From Auxenochlorella pyrenoidosa (Eukaryota > Chlorophyta > Trebouxiophyceae > Chlorellales > Chlorellaceae), in the NCBI GenBank assembly GCA_001430745.1, contig KQ481983.1, forward strand, positions 2,235,250 through 2,281,285: DNA of 46,036 nucleotides. The letters are read 5' to 3'. Made by a program: the position numbers and the translations under genes. This document shows, in pieces, positions 29,637 to 40,200 of this stretch. Position 1 is the first letter of the stretch, and every line of letters starts with the position of its first letter. The notes beneath the pieces are model-generated. The model saw only the letters and a list, made by a program, of their open reading frames with translations. It searched no databases and was not told where the DNA came from.

Positions 29637-32148
29637 GCCTGTGCCTGCTGCTGCAGGCGAAGCAGCTGGCTGTATGCCACAGCCAGCTCGCCATGTTCAA
29701 GGCCAACTGGCTGCATTGCCAGCTGGCTTGCACCTGTGCCCAGCAGCGCCGACAGCAGATCGCTGACCGACGCTTGCTGCTGCTGCGGCGGCGGCAGCGG
29801 TGGCGGTGGCGGCGGCGGCTGCAGCAGCTGATTGGGGGTCGATGCGCCGTCTGACCAGCCGTGGCGCTGCAGCAGGGCCTGCACCGTGGCACTGGACACG
29901 CCGCCGCTGTTGGGGGCCGGCGCAATGGCGGCGGTGTGGGGCGCACCCCAGTGGTGCAGGCCTTGCTGCAAAGCATTGGATGGTTGCTGCTGGTAAGGAA
30001 GCTGCTGCTTCTGCTGCTGCTGGCCCGCCGGCTGCTGCTGCTGCCGGAAACTCGGGTGAGTTGGGTACTGCGGCTTGAAGCCGGGCATGAAGGGCGAGTC
30101 GCTGTCGGCGGTCCCGCTGGACTCCAGGCCGGGCATGCTGTTCACGGGCCAGGTGCGGTGGCCGCCAGGCACGCTGCCCTGCATGCCCCCAGGAAGGGGC
30201 AGCACCATCAGCGCAGGCGGCACACCACCTGGTGGCAGACTGCCAGCGCCGTCTTCCGAGCTGGTAGGCTGCGTGCTCAGCCCGCGAGCAGGGACAGCAG
30301 CCTGCCGTGGTGCCCCGTGCTGCTGCGCACGCTGCGCATCGCGCCTCAAGGCCTGCAGAGCAGCGTCCAGGGTTTCTCAACACTCGGGTGTTTCGGCATT
30401 GGCCCGGGGCCCTGAAGCATCTGAGGCATCGGCCCGCTGCTGCAGTGAGCGAGCTTCGGGCGAGTCTGAACCCCCGCAGCGCAGTGCCCTCTCACCCCAC
30501 ACGCACGCATCGCATGCGCACCTGTCTGGAGCGGGCCTGGTGCTCGTGCAGCTGCTGCAGCCAGCGCTCCCTGTCGACCTTGGCCGCGGCATGGTACTGC
30601 TCCCTGCCCTCCTTGGGCAGCTGCGCCCACATCTCGCCCACTATCCTGCTGATGCCCTGCACACGTGCCCGGGGACAGGGTTGAGGCGAGGCAGCTGGTT
30701 GGTTGTTCCAGCAGCAGGCAGCATGCTGCGCAGGCAGATTGGAAATGAACTGGCCGCCTGCGGGCTGGCGCCGCGGGGTCAGGCAGGCAGGCAAGCAGCC
30801 CCGCGCCACAGCTCACGAGTGGCAGACGTGCTGCAAGCATTGCGGGCCCTGAGCACTGCTGTCCTTCCACGCTGCACATCAGGTGCGCCCGTGCCCTGTG
30901 CGTGTCATTGGCGGGCCCAGGGCATGCGCGCACCTTCTGGTCGAGGTGCGGGTTGCGCTCCTTGGCCCCCTTGCGCACGGCGTCCGAGAAGAAGTTGAAA
31001 GCGGTCCGCGGGCGCTTCGGCGGCGGCGCTCGCTCCGCCTCCGCCACGGCCGTGCTGCCGCTGCCTGCCAAGAAGCCGGGCGGCGGGCAGAAGAGGGCGC
31101 CTGCAGAGGTGTCCGGGGGGGAGAAGGAGCGCCTCGTTGGTTGTACCGTACTGATTGGGCCGACGGCAGAAGCTGTCACAGATGCCGCGCACACTGGCGT
31201 AGCAGCAGCTTTAAGCTTCCCAGACCCTGTGGAGTGCCTCAGTAAGCCAGGGAAGAAGTCAGGAGGTGCCTGAGTCAAGCAGGGGTGCTGGGCCGGCGCC
31301 AGACATTTCTCGGCCTGCTTGCCAGGTCCGTCCTGCCTGGCCGTGGCACCCAGAAACGAACATGGGAGCGGAAACGCTTCGAATTGCCGATTTAAGCTCG
31401 AAAATGCCCGATTTGCCCGGAATTTGAGGCAGAGAGGGCTGGCATAAGCACCAGTGTAACGTCAGGTAAAAGGGCAGAGCTTCGTGCTTTGGCCGCGAGC
31501 CTGGAGAAAAGACTCCTGCTGCCCTGCCAAGGGTGCAGATTGCCTTGCAACATGGTGCAGAAGTTGTGGGCAGAGATACCCGAGGGGCCCAGCACGAGCT
31601 CGCAACATCCGCTAGTGCAGCATCGTACCGCTCGCGCAGTTAGGCGCCAGGGGCAGCCGCACCCTGCCTGCACCTTGCCCGCGCCTTGATGCCCAGCACC
31701 CCGCCTCACCTTTGAAGTCCACTCCCGCCAGTGTCAAGGTGACAAAGTAGGTGGAGGAGTCGCTGATGGCGTCCACGGTGCCACTCAGCGGCGTTCCCAC
31801 TGTGATTTCAGATCTGTCGACGGCGGTGCCAGCGGCGGGGAAGGCAGTGAACAGCGCGGAGGGCGCTTGATCCGGCTGCGCAGCCGAGACGAGTGCACCA
31901 CTGCGCTGGCGTTTGTTGGGAGGCAAGTCGCTGCCTGCAGCAGCGGAGCCGCCCGCTGACTGCTCGAGCAGGTCGCCGGGCGCGCCCACCGGGCCGGCGT
32001 CGGCAGCCGCTGCCGCCTGCTGCAAGCCCGCCGCTTGCAGCTGCTGCTCGTCTCGTCCGGCTGGGTCGGTACTTCCAGGCTGCTCAATCGGGGCACATCC
32101 TTCTTGCTCTGCCGGCCTGCTCTGGCCTCCCTGGCCGCTAGCCTCCAT
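29528..32148 (-). CDS. HMG-box protein, related to plant ARID-HMG proteins but lacking ARID
   Basis: Predicted nuclear DNA-bending protein. Four exons, 32148-31710, 31100-30934, 30656-30522 and 30352-29528, total 1566 nt (521 aa), in frame. The first 110 residues are low-complexity. Next comes ITVGTPLSGTVDAISDSST and YFVTLTLAGVDFKG joined to ALFCPPPGFLAG. This resembles the conserved segment between ARID and HMG box in plant HMGB9/HMGB15-type proteins. The HMG box is split by an intron: PPPKRPRTAFNFFSDAVRKG and AKERNPHLDQK, then GISRIVGEMWAQLPKEGREQ, YHAAAKVDRERW. The C-terminal half is disordered and rich in Gln and Pro, with a run of 12 Gln and one of 8 Pro. No ARID exon could be found upstream of the ATG at 32148. 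Confidence 0.82.
29600..29632. repeat. CTG/CAG microsatellite encoding polyglutamine
   Basis: Eleven uninterrupted CTG units (CAG on the coding strand) near the 3' end of the HMG-box coding sequence, giving most of a 12-Gln run. Tract length is likely polymorphic. Confidence 0.95.
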
Positions 32149-32895
32149 GGGCGAGCGTCCCGGTGTAGGCGGGACCGCCGATCACTTAGGTTCGCACACA
32201 GGCGCTGCCGAGCGTGCAGGGAGGCGGCTGCAAGTGAGCAGGACAGTGCTGCTCTAGAGGGACAGCCGAGCGTCGCCGCGGGGAGCGTTTGCAAAAGCCG
32301 GCGTTTCCTGAGCAAAGAACACCGCCTGTGAAAGCACTCTGAAACCCGTGGAAGGCCCTACAATTCCTAACAAATGCGCGTCGCCTGTACTGTAGGTGCT
32401 AGTCGGCCACACGGGTGCAGGAACGAAACTCTGAGGCCACCGGCGAGCCAGGAGGGACTGTGCGATCGGAATGGCAATGCGGCACGGCGCCGTTAAGCAC
32501 CCAGGCTGAGGTGCCGCCGCCCTCCTGCCGCCAACGCAAGCGTCTGGAAAAGTTGTCAGCGCAAGCCACAACCCTTCACCATTCCGTCCGATCCAGATAA
32601 CATGCATGGGCAGCTGGCAGGTATTCTGGCAGGGGATGTCGGCTCCATTTAAGTAGGAGCATGTGTCGGTTTTGGGCGCCACAAAGGGTAGGAGGGGCGT
32701 GGTAAAGACGCCAGGACGCAGCGACCCCTAGCCTCCAGTACGCTTCCTGGCAGCCGCCTGCAGCTGCAAACACCACCCGTGCCAGGCTGGTGCTCCGCTG
32801 TGGGGGAGATGCGTGTGAGTTACAAGGGCCCGGCTGGCTGCAGGGCCCGCAAAGCAATGCCGGGGTGGCGGCCAGGTGGCGCCGCGGCGCGGCTG
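32149..32895. other. Intergenic region (HMG-box 5' side / RsfS 3' side)
   Basis: These 747 bases lie between two co-oriented minus-strand genes. The right end carries the RsfS 3' UTR with a TGTAA signal. The remainder should contain the HMG-box promoter. I saw no ARID-like or other recognisable exon on the minus strand and no convincing gene on the plus strand. Confidence 0.45.
32820..32824 (-). terminator. Candidate poly(A) signal TGTAA for RsfS
   Basis: TGTAA on the coding strand, 72 bases downstream of the RsfS stop codon. The position is typical for a chlorophyte poly(A) signal. Confidence 0.5.
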
Positions 32896-35504
32896 TCACG
32901 CCGTGAGGCTGTCCAGCGTGTGCAGCATGGGCCTGGGTGCCAGCCGCGTGATGTTGGCGCCGTCCTGGCTGCCCCACTTGCCCTCCAGGTCGTACTCCTG
33001 GCGGAACCCCTCCACAAAGATGTGGGCCAGCACCGACCCGGCGTCCACAACCAGCCAGGGCGAGTCGTCCTGTTGGGGGGCGAGCAGGAGGGACAGTGGG
33101 TGTGAGAGGCGGGCGAGGCAGCAGGCCAGCGCCACGTGCGCTCAAGGCCAAGCCCACACGCCCGGGTCGTGCCCAGCTGTCCTGCAGGCCCGCTCGGGCA
33201 GCTGGCCAGGAGGCTGCATGGCCCTCCAGGGTGCACGCCACATGGCAGCCTGCCGACGTGCCAGGGCCCACCTGCATGCCCCGGGCGGCCTCAAATGGGC
33301 GGGCCCTGCACAACTGCCCACCCAGGCCACCCCCCAAGCCCCGCCCCACACACCACCACCCACCTTGGCACCCTCAATGGTGGGCTTCTTGCCGGGCGCC
33401 ACCTCGCTGGCCCGCGCCTTGAGCGCATGCAGCACCGCCCCCGCCATCATGCCCGCCAGCCGCTGGCTGCGCGCCGTGCCCAGCACCATGAAGTCGGTGA
33501 AGGGGCAGCGCCCGCGCACATCGATGATGGCAATGTCGTCGGCGCGCGCCTCTGCGTGGCAGCCAGGCGGGGGGGGCGCGGTGAGTGCGTGTGTGCAGGG
33601 TGCACCGTGACTGAAATGCAACGCCGGTGGGCAGCCGGGCGGCGGGGCCGCTAGGCGCTGTGGGCCCATGCGCGCGCCGCACGGGCACGGCGCGCCGCAA
33701 GCAGACCCAAGGGGCCAGAGGATCGCAAAGCGGAGCAGGGGGGCAGGCAGCGGGGGTGCGTGCCCTGCGTGCAGCCAGCAGCAGAGATGCCCGGGGGCCA
33801 CCCGGCTGGCCTGGCCTCGCGCCCCCCCCCCCCCCCTCCTGGTGCGTGCCCCCGCTCCCCCTGCTCACCCGCCAGAATCTCTGCAATCTCCTGCGGCTGG
33901 AAGATGCTGCGGTACTCGGCGGCCGCGTGCACCATCTCACGGTGCGCCTGCCGCAGGCTGGCCTCGGGGACGCCGTAGCTGCCGCCGCGCGAGTCGGCCG
34001 CCGCCCTGGCCTGCGCCATCCTGCGCTGCTCCGCCAGCACCTTGCCGCTCACCACCCTGCAGTGTCGTGAGAGGCGGAGCAGGGTGCTGAAGGTGGGGCA
34101 ACTGACAGCTGGGCCAGGATGAGGCAGGCAGGGCAGGTGCAGGCTGGCGGGTCGAGCATGCGGGGCAGATTGTGTGCACCAGGCGGCAGGCAGGGTCATG
34201 GAAGCATTCTGCTACATGCCAGGCCGCAGGCAAGCGTCGCCACCCGCCCTGAACCTCCCCCGCAGCTGCTCACCCTCCCCTTTGGTTGCCGCCCAGCTGC
34301 GCAGCCCCTGCTTCGCTGCTCTGCCGCTGCCGCTCCGCCAGCTGGGCCCGCTCCTCCGCCCCCGCAAGGTCCAGCAGGCGCTGCGGAGAGGGGGGAGGCA
34401 CAGGTGCAGGCCAGCCTCAGAGCCAGGGCCACCCGGCAATGCCACCCAATCAGGATCGCCGGGCTTTCCACATGCAGCGGGACCACTCGACCGCCGTGCA
34501 CTCTGGCAGGGGCCAGGGCCTGCTTGTCCTTTCTGGACGCAGCCGATATCAAGACGGCAGGCAGCAAATGCGCAACCGTCCTGTCCTGCACCAGCACACC
34601 CCTGGCGCAATGGCATGCAGGCACCTCGCCAGCGTGTCTGCGAGCGCACAACCACGGCACCCTTCCCGGCACCCGCCCGCCCCGCCGGCATGCGCCATCA
34701 CCTGCACCAGCGCATCCTTGTTGCCGCGGCTGTCGGCGCCCAGCTGGTCCAGTAGGGAGCGCAGTGTGTCGACCCGCAGGCGGGAAATGGCGGTGCGGGT
34801 CAGCGACCGCGCGCGCCGCGCCTCGGGCTGCGCCTCCTGCACCGCCTGCATCAGCAGCTCCACCGCGCCGGCGCTCCTGCGCAAGGGGCGTGGGCAGCGG
34901 GGCGAGGGAGGCTTGGGGTGCGCAGCGCCGGGATGCCCACCAGTGGGCAGCAGGGAGCAGCAGCAGGTCGGCAGCAAGCGTGGTGGGAGGAGGCAAGCGA
35001 AACGAACGCATTGCGGCTCTCATAGCATTGCCATCTCCAAGCGGCGCCATGAGCGCTCACGCCAAGGGGCCAGCTGCCGCGAATCTGTCCCTCAGCCCCA
35101 CAACCGCGCAGCTACATGCCTGCCCAAATGCCAGCGCCGCACGCCCGCCGTGCTCACTTTTGCAGGCTCTGGTGCTGCAGCATGATCTCGCGCAGCTGCG
35201 GATGCAGTGCAGCAATGGTCGACAGGTCGTCAGGGAGGCGCAGCTCTGGCTCTGGCTCCTCGTCCTCTGCCAGGAAGGGAGGGAAGCCGGCGCCGCCGAC
35301 GGGGCCTGCGGCAGTGGCCGGCCGCGCTTGGTGCCGCGCGGCCGAGCCATACTGGCGGGCTGCCGGCGCTGCTGCATACGAAGATTGATGCTGTACTAGT
35401 TCTTGGCCGGACAGCAGCTGCCTCAGGCTCTGCAGCAGGCTGCTGGCGGCTGGGACTGCCGCTTCGGCTGCCAGCCGGAGAGTGGGGAGCTGATGGCGCA
35501 GCAT
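32896..35504 (-). CDS. Ribosomal silencing factor RsfS / Iojap-like, organelle-targeted
   Basis: Iojap/RsfS proteins bind ribosomal protein uL14 and block subunit joining; eukaryotic members act in plastids (Iojap) or mitochondria (MALSU1). Six exons, 35504-35158, 34876-34702, 34380-34274, 34056-33869, 33551-33364 and 33069-32896, total 1179 nt (392 aa). The Iojap domain is the C-terminal 120 residues: EARADDIAIIDVRGRCPFTD, FMVLGTARSQRLAGMMAGAV, KKPTIEGAK, WLVVDAGSVLAHIFVEGFRQ and EYDLEGKWG. The N-terminus (MLRHQLPTLRLAAEAAVPAA, then SSLLQSLRQLL) is amphipathic and lacks acidic residues apart from Glu14, suggesting an organelle presequence. Mitochondrial targeting seems somewhat likelier than plastid. 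Roughly 270 residues precede the domain, against none in bacterial RsfS (about 110 aa). That extension is mostly helical and unrecognised. The gene is divergent from the BORCS5-like gene. Confidence 0.88.
33822..33836. repeat. C15 homopolymer (G15 on the RsfS coding strand)
   Basis: A run of 15 C in RsfS intron 4, starting about 32 bases inside the donor site on the coding strand. It is prone to sequencing and replication slippage. Confidence 0.9.
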
Positions 35505-35931
35505 TTTGTATATTACGAGTGTATATATTTGACTGAATGTGGCAGGTGCACATACTCTTTGGGTCAAGGCCAGCAGGGCAAGGCGCGCAATCAAAGCAGG
35601 CGTGCCCCCACCATTGCGCGCCGATCATCAGCAGATTGGTTCTCTTCTTTGAGCATCACTGAAACACAGCGATCGCCACCGTGCGCAAACCAGTATCGCA
35701 CAACCTCGCTCAGGCGAGGCTTCAGGGGTTCCGGGTTGTGTGATCGACTGTGGAACATGCTGCACATGTCGTAAATATAAAGTCGTAAGAACGTACAGTG
35801 ACGGAGCAGAGCACCGCCGCCGCTGTTGGCACCACCGCCAGTGCTGTCTCACGAGCGCTCCTGTTCAGCCGTCTCCTTGCGACGTCTGCTTTCTGCAGGC
35901 CATCACCTGGCAGAGGCCTTGTGCAGCCAGC
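35505..35931. promoter_or_regulatory. Divergent promoter region (RsfS / BORCS5-like)
   Basis: 427 bases between the two ATGs. Immediately upstream of the RsfS ATG is an AT-rich block (ATATATACACTCGTAATATA on the minus strand) that is unusual in this genome. At about 35666-35693 lies a composite motif (CACAGCGATCGC then ACCGTGCGCA) also found in OHP2 intron 1. At 35699-35740 is a small nested inverted repeat. No exon was recognised. Confidence 0.5.
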
Positions 35932-36934
35932 ATGGGGGCCTATGTCAGCACTGAAGCCGAGGATCCGGGGGTGACGGTTGTGTCGCAAGGCACCGCCCGC
36001 ACCGCCGGCCGGGATGGCAAAGCCCTGCTGCGCCAGCTCACCCAGCTCAAGCATGTGGGTGGGGGGTGCTGCTCTTGCAGCAAGTGGAGTTTTATAATCG
36101 CGTCGCCTGCACATGTTTGGAAGCTGGGCGCAGCCGGCTGTGCAGGAAGTGATGAACAGTGCACCGCTCGTGCCCTGCCCGGCCTCGCCCGGCCCCCTGC
36201 TGCAGTCGCTGCCATTAATCAAAGAGTCTGTGGAGTCGACCGCCACGTGGTCGAAAGCCCTGCAGCGCAGCTCTGCAGCCGCCGACACCACCGCCGCTGG
36301 CAGCAATGGTACATGCCTGCCCCTCCCTTTGTCTACTGCATACTCTGTGGAGCTTGTTCGGGTGCTCGTTGCCGCTTGCCTACGCGCCCCTAGGCCCCTC
36401 AGCGACTTACTTGGCGAGACACTCCCCTTCGGTGCTGTGCCCGCCCTCCCCCCGCAGCCCCGCCGCTGCCCCGGCTGGACGGCGGGCCGCTGGAGGAGCT
36501 GGTGGGCGACTACCAGCGCTACTCGCGCTGGCACTGCCGCCGCATCGTGGAGAAGCAGGGTGGGGGGGGGGGGGGGGGGGGGAGCTCAGGACAAGAGGCA
36601 GGTTGCTGAGGAGGGTGCAGGGCTGGGGGGCGACGCCAATGCCCTTCACGCATGCACGACACTGCCAGGCTTGCACACTGCCACCTTCCTCCTGCAGGAG
36701 CAGCTGAATGCCGCCATCCCGCGGGTGGAGCACCAGGCGGCGCAGCTTAGGCACAGGCTGGCAGATGCTGCAAAAGCGGCAGCGGCAGAGCGTGCGGCAC
36801 AAGCCGCCGTGGCAGAGGTCCAAGCTGAGGTTGCGGCGGTGTCTGCACAGCTGGAACAACTGCAGCAGTCTCTGGCAGAGGTTGAGGCTGAGGTGGTGCG
36901 GCGGGGAGGCAGCAGCCCTGGTGGAGGCGAGTGA
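35932..36934 (+). CDS. BORCS5-like N-myristoylated coiled-coil protein (BORC complex)
   Basis: Resembles BORCS5 (LOH12CR1), the myristoylated BORC subunit that recruits Arl8 to lysosomes in animals. Four exons, 35932-36054, 36146-36308, 36458-36559 and 36669-36934, total 654 nt (217 aa). The N-terminus MGAYVSTEAE fits the N-myristoylation pattern (Gly2, small residue at position 6). It is followed by VTVVSQGTARTAGRDG, comparable to the VVVAQGSQ segment of human BORCS5. PLLQSLPLIKESVES, a Leu-Asp-Gly-Gly-Pro linker, LEELVGDYQRYSRWHCRRIV and EQLNAAIPRVEHQAAQLRHR follow. The last 90 residues are an Ala/Glu-rich coiled coil. The acceptor at 36669 was chosen over 36698 because only it keeps the frame. 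Similarity is pattern-level only. Another small myristoylated coiled-coil family is possible. Confidence 0.55.
36562..36582. repeat. G21 homopolymer immediately after a splice donor
   Basis: A run of 21 G starts directly after the GT of intron 3 of the BORCS5-like gene. Length may be unreliable in the assembly. Confidence 0.9.
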
Positions 36935-36995
36935 TGTGCTGTACGCTGACAGGACTGTTTAGCAGAAGCAGAAATCTGCAGCTTTGGTATCAATC

Positions 36996-37000
36996 TTACA
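36996..37000 (-). terminator. Candidate poly(A) signal TGTAA for coatomer gamma
   Basis: TGTAA on the coding strand, 209 bases beyond the coatomer gamma stop, in the 274-base convergent region shared with the BORCS5-like gene (36935-37208). No other feature was seen in that region. Confidence 0.4.
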
Positions 37001-37208
37001 GAGGTTTGTTTCAGGATGCCCTCCACGACAAGCTATGTGAACACAAGAGAGGGAGGACTGGCGGGGGGGCAGTGAAGGTGGTGCAGTGTAGAGAGAGAGC
37101 AAGGGGGTGCAAGGCGGGGAGGGGGGGCAGGCTGCCAACAGCGACAGCGCGGGCGGGGCGCCCCCAGCCCACGCCTTGCCGCGTGGCTGCTCGGCGGCTG
37201 CCGCCGCC

Positions 37209-40200
37209 TCACGCCTCCTGGATGATGGCATGTATCGCCTCTGACACCTCTGGCGACTCGCTGCGCACCGCCAGCTTCATCGCCACGTTGCGCTGCGCAT
37301 CGATGCCAAACGCCAGCCGCACAAGCACCTGCGGGCCGCCACGCAAGGCAGGCAGGAAGTGCAGTGGGCCCATGGCCAGCAGCATGGCATGCAACGGAGG
37401 GAAAGCGCTGCAGCCTGCCGACGCCCGAGCCAATTGCACCAGGCCACCGCCCCTGCTGCAGCACACTCCCCCTCCCCTCCTGGCACAGCTCCCCACCTGC
37501 GCGTCCCCCACCACCGTGCCCGACAGCAGCAGCGTGTGGCTGCGCGCGTTGGGCGGCACGGCGTCAGTGCCCTCGCACGCCTGCATGCCCAGGATGCGGC
37601 CCACCGCCTCCACAGCGTCCTGCAGCAGCACAGGCCAGGGGGTGAGGTGGGCCAGGCTGGTGCGCAAGGGAGGTGGCGACCAGGCCAGTTGCCCGCAAGG
37701 ACGAAGGGCCGAATGCTCCCGAGACCCCCAGGCAGGCTCCAAGCTGCCTGTGCCTCTGTCTCCGTGCCGCCCCCTGCTTCCTGCTGCGCCAGGCAGCCAC
37801 CGCTTCTGCAGCAGCTCCCCCTGCCCCCCGCTGCCTGCGCCATGCCCCAGCAGCAGCGCCCCGTGTCGCGTCACCTGCAGCGAGTCGCGCTGCCCGATGC
37901 CGTAGTCGTCCACCATCTCGCTCTCCTCCGGCAGCGCGTCCCAGGCGGCGCGGAAGTTGGGCGTGAAGCAGGGCTTGATGTAGTCGGCAGCAGCCACCTG
38001 CGGGGGAAGCGGCGGGGCGGGGGCAGGCGCATGGCGGCAGGCTGGTGGTAGGGCAGGGGAGCAGAGCAGCAGTATTGGGGCACAGAGGGCCAGCGCAGCC
38101 CAGCACCCGCAGCGCCTGAGTAGCGCCCAGCCTTGGCCTGTGCCAGAGATCCCTTGACCACCCACCTCTGTGTCCTCCAGCTGGTACTCGTCCTCGTACC
38201 CCTCCTCCTCCGCCTCGCCTGCAGGCAAGGGGAGGCAAGGGAAGCGGAGAGCGGGGTGAGCGTCCAGCAGGGCGGGGTGGGGAGGACGCAACACCGGGGG
38301 CTGCTCACGCAGCATGCTGTGGCGCAGAGGCCTAGCGGCAGAACGGTCGCCACCCCAGGGACGGCACCGAGGGGAGCAGGCAGCAGCGAGCGGGGGTGGG
38401 GGCGGGGGTGGGGTGCGAGGCTGGGTGCTCACCCGTGGAGGGGTCAATTTCCTTGACGCGGAAGCGCAGGATGTTGACAAAGCGGCCCAGCGCCATGGAG
38501 CCGGGCGGCCGCGCCAGCACCACGTACGTCTGCCCCGCGCCCTCCTGCGGCATCACCGCCAGCGGCAGCACCAGCTCCTGGCTGAACTCCTCCTGCAGCG
38601 CTTGGGGTGGGTGGGGTGGAGGGTTGCAGTCCGAGCAACACTACCTTGCTAAATGAGAGCAGCCCTGATGCCCTCCTGCCTACAGAAGCATGGACAGCGC
38701 TGCATGGTCGCCTGGCAGGCCAGTTCTTCTCGTGTACATCCCCCCTCTCCTCAGGCCTCACACCCTTCCTGTAGCCTCACAAGAATCCATGCCCACACCC
38801 TCCAGCGCCTGCCCACCCGAATTTCGGGACGGCCCCCGCGCCGCCACCCCGCCTCACCGCGTCTGCCAGGTCCATGGTCACGCTCACGTCCTCCAGCACC
38901 TGCTCCTTGACGGTGTTGGTGCAGTTGAACTGGAACACGATGTGCCCCTCCAGCACGTGCCGCACGCACACCACCTTGTACTCGGTCTCCTCCTCCGTCA
39001 GCTGCAGGGTGTGGGTGGGGGGCTTGCCGCTGGCTCAGTGCAGCTTGGGCAGGCTGGTTGCTGAACAGGCATGCGGCATGTGGGGTGGAGAGCGCAGGGA
39101 GGCCGGGAGGGGTCCCACTTGAGCCAAGCAGCTATCCTGCTAGCACTGCGTTGTGAATGCAGCCCTGAAAAGGCGAATGCACCCGGGCCCCGCTCCCTGC
39201 GCGCACCTGCACTGGCGCGCACGTCTTGAACACCGGGCCCAGTGCAGCCAGCTGCGGCACTGCCTTGAGCATCTCTGCAAGGGGAAGCGCGCTTCCGCAG
39301 CTGCGGTCAACTTGTGTTGCCCTCATGCGCAAATCAACACAGCAGAGGCGGCACTCAGGTGCAGATTGTCGAGCAAGTTTTGATCTTTCACCATGCCAAG
39401 CAGCGAAGGCAGGGCCCACCTGCATACTCGTCTGTCTGCGTGACGGGCGCCGCTGCAGCCGACATGCCCGCCGCCACTGCTGCTGCCAGGCCCTGCGGCT
39501 TGGCCTTGGCCTTGGCGGGCGAGGGCGCGGCAACCTCTGGCACGCTTGCCTGCAGGGGCAGCAGGCCAGGCAATCAGCTTGGCGCTCGTGGTCCCGGCTA
39601 GCCTGCCCACCATAGAGCTGCTCAGAATCCTCGCAGCCAAGCTCTCTGCCTGGCAGCCCAGGGGCACTGTTCTGGCACTGCTTTCACCCCAGCCATTGCA
39701 GGGTGAGCGGTGAGCCGCTCACAATCTGGCTGGCACACCAGGGCTGCCCCGCCCTGTGCCCTGGACCCCCAGGCCGGCGGGCGCCCCACCAGGTCAAACG
39801 GCTGCTCCGTGTCTGGCTGCTCCAGGTAGGCCGCCAGCGCCGCCTCCAGGCCCTTGGCGGGGATGCGCCACTGCGGGTCCACGCTCTCGGGGCCCTGGGG
39901 CGCGCGCTGCAGCTGGTACAGGTAGAGCGTGGCGCGGTCGCGCACCTGCGGGGTGGGGGTGGGGAGGTGGATGGGGGTGGGTGAGGGGTCGTGCAGCAGG
40001 CGAGGGGAGGTGCTGACGAGCAGAGCCAACAGCTGCAGCCATAGCAAATTAGCGCAATTGCACTATTTTGCATCGCTATCTTGCGCATCGCCGGCACAGC
40101 TAGAGGCGTGCGCACATGCTCAAGAGCTAAGCACACATTGCGTGCACAGCGCCACCCGCCACCAGGCGCAGCCTGCCCGCACCTCGTCGTCGTTGTCGTA

